Shown here: positions 50,814 to 53,809 of the stretch, piece after piece
How the letters are laid out: every line of letters begins with the position of its first letter
Numbering within the stretch: position 1 is the first letter of the stretch
IMG/VR virus record: IMGVR_UViG_3300032214_001510
Span: 1-53,809 of that record
Origin: a virus
Strand: one strand, 5' to 3'
Length of the DNA stretch: 53,809 nt
Position numbers and translations under genes: made by a program
Notes under the pieces: generated by a model
Seen by the model: the letters and a program-made list of their open reading frames with translations, nothing else
Databases searched by the model: none
What the model was told of the DNA's origin: nothing

Positions 50814-51419
50814 ATGAAGTCGTATAAACAATTTTGTGCTGATGCGAATATCCAAGAGTTTTGGAATCCATTAGCAAAAAAATCACAACCCCAAAAATCA
50901 CAACCAGTTCTTGCTTACAAAAATTATCAGCAAGGATTTGGTAAGGGTAAGGATTGGAAACCTGGAAAATGGAATCCTGAGCAGGAAAAAAGATATGGAT
51001 GGAAACCAGTAAAAGCAAGTGTTTATGCACCTGGAGACGCATTTACTCCCAATAAAGTAACAGCAACTGGAGAACCGCATAATTGGACTACAAGAAACGC
51101 TGCTGTCCCATTTAAGTATAAAGAAGGGCAAGCACCGAAAGGAAAGGAAGGAAAACCTTCGGTTCCATATGGGTCAACACTAAGAGTTACAGCAGAACCT
51201 CAAGGAAAAAAGACAAAAGAAGCAAAAGCAAAAATTAATGATGTTGGAGATTTTGGTACAACTGGTAACGTAAACAGAGATGTTTCATTTGATGTTTCTC
51301 CTCAAATTACTAAAGATGTTGCAGGGAGAAATATAACACCACAACAATGGGGTAAAAGAACAGTCTACACTCAAGTTACTCCTCCAATTTCAGCAAAAGT
51401 CGCACCTAAGAAAAAATAA
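50814..51419 (+). CDS. putative internal/structural basic protein with MKSYKQF start, 201 aa
   Basis: The 201-residue basic protein begins MKSYKQFCADANIQEFWNPL, resembling T4 internal-protein targeting sequences (MKTYQEFIAEA). A candidate gp21 site is I-Q-E at residues 13-15. The rest is a Lys/Pro/Gly-rich, probably extended chain (AKKSQPQKSQPVLAYKNYQQ; GKGKDWKPGKWNPEQEKRYG; EGQAPKGKEGKPSVPYGSTL) ending in APKKK. No family known. Such a basic, low-structure protein would suit packaging with DNA. The gene sits between gp23 and gp3, with one-base overlap with gp3. Confidence 0.55.
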   Translation: MKSYKQFCADANIQEFWNPLAKKSQPQKSQPVLAYKNYQQGFGKGKDWKPGKWNPEQEKRYGWKPVKASVYAPGDAFTPNKVTATGEPHNWTTRNAAVPFKYKEGQAPKGKEGKPSVPYGSTLRVTAEPQGKKTKEAKAKINDVGDFGTTGNVNRDVSFDVSPQITKDVAGRNITPQQWGKRTVYTQVTPPISAKVAPKKK

Positions 51420-51970
51420 TGGCAACCAGTCCCCTTTCCAATCAGATAGGCAATAGAAATTTTCTATCGCCAGTAGGATTTAGGTTCACTTTGGCAAAAT
51501 TTCCAAAGGTAACTTTTTTCTCCAACGCATCTAGAATACCAGAAATTACTTTGTCAACTGTACAACAAAGTAACTATCTGAAAATGATTGATGTACCTGG
51601 AGATCTATTAACCTATGGCGACTTTACTCTTAGATTTCTGATTGATGAAAATTTAGAAAATTATATGGCAATTCATACCTGGTTAACTGGTTTGGGGTTT
51701 CCAGAGGTTGCTTCCCAATATGATAATTTTATTACACAAAATGAAATAACCGATCCAAAAAATGCATTCTGTGATGGAACTCTAAGAATTTTAAATAGCA
51801 ACTATAAAGACGTTGCATTGGTTAAATTTAAAGACCTCTATCCAATTTCTTTAACACCAATGGAATTTGAGGCGCAAGAGACAGATATTAACTACTTTAC
51901 AGCAGAGGCAACTTTCAAGTATACTGTATATAATATCCTGAAACCTGACGGCACAACATATGAATCTTGA
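51419..51970 (+). CDS. 3: gp3 tail completion and sheath stabiliser protein
   Basis: The 183-residue protein matches T4 gp3 (176 aa), a ring that ends the tail tube and shares the tube-protein fold. Features are RNFLSPVGFRFTLAKFPKVT (about residues 12-31), the PGDLLTYGDFTLRFLIDENL segment (about 60-79) and ENYMAIHTWLTGLGFPE, also LYPISLTPMEFEAQETDINY and the C-terminal FTAEATFKYTVYNIL. The order gp23, gp3, uvsY, uvsW is the usual cyanophage one. It starts by overlap (TAATG) and its end overlaps uvsY by 11 bases. Confidence 0.82.
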   Translation: MATSPLSNQIGNRNFLSPVGFRFTLAKFPKVTFFSNASRIPEITLSTVQQSNYLKMIDVPGDLLTYGDFTLRFLIDENLENYMAIHTWLTGLGFPEVASQYDNFITQNEITDPKNAFCDGTLRILNSNYKDVALVKFKDLYPISLTPMEFEAQETDINYFTAEATFKYTVYNILKPDGTTYES

Positions 51971-52391
51971 TGAAATTCAGGAGATGTGGCAGAGAGATTC
52001 TGTCATTGATCCCGATAACTTACACGATGAATCTTTAAAAATTCCCCAACTCCACTCAAAGTATTATACCGTATACAATACAATTACCCTATTGAGAGAA
52101 AAGGCGAGAGAAACTTACAATAAAGTCAAATTAGAAAGATATAATTACTACTCAGGAAAGGCACCTGTAGAGGTTTACGAAGAAGAACCATTCCCTTATA
52201 AAGTTAGAGACAAAGAGGCATTACAGAGGCATATGGATGCCGATGAGAGATTGAATAAGATCGATCTCAAAATTAAATACTACGACATTATGCTCAAATT
52301 TCTTGAGGAAGTAATCAAAACTATTTCCAATCGAACTTATCAAATTAAAAATGCAATTGAGTGGCATAGGTTCCAATCGGGGTTTAATTAA
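51960..52391 (+). CDS. uvsY: UvsY recombination mediator
   Basis: The 143-residue protein corresponds to T4 UvsY (137 aa), which loads the UvsX recombinase onto gp32-covered single-stranded DNA. The start LDEIQEMWQRDSVIDPDNLH and ESLKIPQLHSKYYTVYNTIT are typical, followed by a helical body (LREKARETYNKVKLERYNYY; GKAPVEVYEEEPFPYKVR) and the C-terminal FLEEVIKTISNRTYQIKNAI with EWHRFQSG. It overlaps gp3 by 11 bases. It is an early/middle function in T4 but here follows late genes. Confidence 0.93.
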   Translation: MNLDEIQEMWQRDSVIDPDNLHDESLKIPQLHSKYYTVYNTITLLREKARETYNKVKLERYNYYSGKAPVEVYEEEPFPYKVRDKEALQRHMDADERLNKIDLKIKYYDIMLKFLEEVIKTISNRTYQIKNAIEWHRFQSGFN

Positions 52392-52396
52392 TACAA

Positions 52397-52403
52397 ATAA
52401 ATA
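52397..52403 (+). promoter_or_regulatory. late-type box before uvsW
   Basis: ATAAATA six bases after the uvsY stop and 21 bases before the uvsW ATG. T4 uvsW is known to be expressed from a late promoter, so the match has biological precedent. Confidence 0.65.
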
Positions 52404-52424
52404 TTTTTGTATTGATATGAACGT

Positions 52425-53809
52425 ATGTCACACTTGGTTATATCTAAAAAGAATGAGGTATATCTTCAGGTAAAAGCGGAACCGCACGTCTATTACGAAC
52501 TTGCAGACCAGTTCACATTTGACGTACCAGGCGCAAAGTTCATGCCCCAGTTTCGCAATAGACACTGGGATGGAAAAATACGCTTATTTAATACTCAAAC
52601 AGGTGAAATCTATATTGGTTTATTAGATAAAATCACACGTTTTTGTGAGACTCATGATTATAGTTATGAATTTGTAAATAATAAGTTTTATGGGATACCT
52701 TTTGAGGTTAATGAACATATCTCAAAAGAAGGTGTTAAAGACTATATGACTTCTATTTGCAAGTACGCTCCCCGTGAATACCAAGTTGAGGGAGTATACG
52801 ACGCTTTAAGACACAATAGAAAGTTGTTGATATCTCCAACTGCTTCTGGAAAGTCGTTGATGATATATTCGATTGTGAGATATTACGTTGAGAAAGGACA
52901 AAATACTTTGATAGTCGTTCCAACGACATCCCTTGTAGAACAGATGTATAAAGACTTTGCGGATTATGGGTGGGATGTTGGTTCATACTGCCACAAAATA
53001 TATGCAGGTAAAGAAAGAGAAACAGACTCTCAGGTGATTATCACTACCTGGCAATCCATCTACAAACTTCCCCGACAATATTTCTCAAGATTTAATGTGG
53101 TCGTAGGAGATGAAGCACACCAGTTTAAATCAAAGTCATTAGTATCTATAATGACAAAACTTTCTGATGCAAAATACCGTTTTGGATTTACAGGCACACT
53201 AGACGGCACACAAACTCATAAATGGGTTCTGGAAGGTTTATTTGGTCCTTCATATAAGATCATCAGAACAGAAGAACTGATGCAGAAGGGTCATGTTGCG
53301 AAACTGGACATTAATATATTGTTATTAAAACACCCACCAAATAAGTTTGAGACTTTTGAGGATGAAGTTCAGTATATTATCAATCATGAAAAACGTAATA
53401 AGTTTATTCGTAATCTTGCTCTTGATCTCAAAGGAAATACTCTGATTCTTTTTTCCAGAGTAGAGGGACACGGTCAACCTTTATACAAACTCATAAATAA
53501 GAGTATCGCTGAGAATCGTCATGTATTTTTTGTTCATGGTGGAGTGGACACCGAAGACCGAGAAAAAGTCAGAGAAATAACTGAGAAAGAAAACAATGCA
53601 ATCATCGTTGCTTCTTACGGGACTTTTTCTACTGGTGTTAACATCAGAAATTTACATAATGTTATCTTTGCTTCCCCTAGTAAATCAAGAATCAGAAACC
53701 TCCAATCAATCGGAAGAGTCCTAAGAAAGGGAGACAATAAGACAAAGGCAACTCTATATGACATTGCCGATGATATCAGTTATAAGTCAAGAAAAAATTA
53801 TACACTCAA
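52425..53809 (+). CDS. uvsW: UvsW helicase (3-prime partial)
   Basis: About 461 codons are present and the frame is open to the window end; T4 UvsW has 503 residues, so some 40 are missing. It is a superfamily 2 helicase that unwinds R-loops and branched DNA and shifts replication to recombination-dependent mode. Visible motifs: Walker A SPTASGKS (137-144), motif Ia VVPTTSLVEQM (164-174), DEAH (229-232), motif III FTGT (255-258), and the C-terminal motif VI QSIGRVLRKG. The N-terminal 100 residues (FRNRHWDGKIRLFNTQTGEI) are the small DNA-binding domain of UvsW. An overlapping ATG at 52417 is out of frame. It follows uvsY after a late-type promoter. Confidence 0.94.
   Translation, partial: MSHLVISKKNEVYLQVKAEPHVYYELADQFTFDVPGAKFMPQFRNRHWDGKIRLFNTQTGEIYIGLLDKITRFCETHDYSYEFVNNKFYGIPFEVNEHISKEGVKDYMTSICKYAPREYQVEGVYDALRHNRKLLISPTASGKSLMIYSIVRYYVEKGQNTLIVVPTTSLVEQMYKDFADYGWDVGSYCHKIYAGKERETDSQVIITTWQSIYKLPRQYFSRFNVVVGDEAHQFKSKSLVSIMTKLSDAKYRFGFTGTLDGTQTHKWVLEGLFGPSYKIIRTEELMQKGHVAKLDINILLLKHPPNKFETFEDEVQYIINHEKRNKFIRNLALDLKGNTLILFSRVEGHGQPLYKLINKSIAENRHVFFVHGGVDTEDREKVREITEKENNAIIVASYGTFSTGVNIRNLHNVIFASPSKSRIRNLQSIGRVLRKGDNKTKATLYDIADDISYKSRKNYTL

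Overview
The window reads as part of the genome of a T4-like myovirus that infects cyanobacteria (a cyanomyovirus). From about 5.0 kb to the end it carries the T4 virion gene block in the order gp25, gp6, a giant protein in the gp7 position, gp8, a DUF4815 protein, fibre-like proteins, gp13, gp14, gp15, gp16, gp17, gp18, gp19, gp20, gp67, gp21, gp22, gp23, gp3, UvsY, UvsW. All genes are on the + strand and are tightly packed, often overlapping by 1-11 nt. A viral speD (S-adenosylmethionine decarboxylase) gene, a known cyanophage auxiliary gene, supports a cyanobacterial host. No gp24, gp68 or wac homologue is seen in the expected places, and no tRNA or CRISPR is seen.

Region 1 (1-192): the end of a gene and one small AT-rich gene. 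Region 2 (193 to about 2418) is the most unusual part. It is a GC-rich island (about 60-67% GC in sampled lines, against roughly 35-40% in the rest) made of nine small unrelated genes of 44-73 codons. Most have their own compact control unit: a GC hairpin after the previous stop, directly followed by a -10 box of the TACAAT type, a conserved WCTCTCA discriminator/start site, and a short A/C-rich leader without a Shine-Dalgarno sequence. This layout resembles the promoter-stem-loop (PeSL) cassettes that shuffle small accessory genes in T4-type phages, here in host-like GC content.

Region 3 (2419-5048): AT-rich accessory genes, including an AbrB-like small protein, a DxD glycosyltransferase, several short conserved-looking proteins and speD. 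Region 4 (5049-32799): baseplate wedge and appendage genes, dominated by a 4700-codon protein with a YHYH-like motif and tandem repeats, plus a 2348-codon DUF4815 protein. Region 5 (32810-41795): neck, tail completion and DNA packaging genes. Between the small and large terminase lie a modular basic protein and a small protein with a T4 internal-protein-like capsid targeting start. Region 6 (42114-50813): sheath, tube, portal, core, protease, scaffold and major capsid protein, closed by a strong UUCG terminator. Region 7 (50814-53809): a second candidate internal protein, gp3, UvsY, and UvsW running off the end.

The structural genes appear to be driven by T4-type late promoters: at least eight ATAAATA boxes lie 15-35 nt upstream of start codons, several of them overlapping the stop codon of the preceding gene. 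The modules act together to build the baseplate, neck, tail and head, package DNA, and link replication and recombination (UvsY/UvsW) to late functions. All names are from recognition of sequence and gene order; no database search was run.
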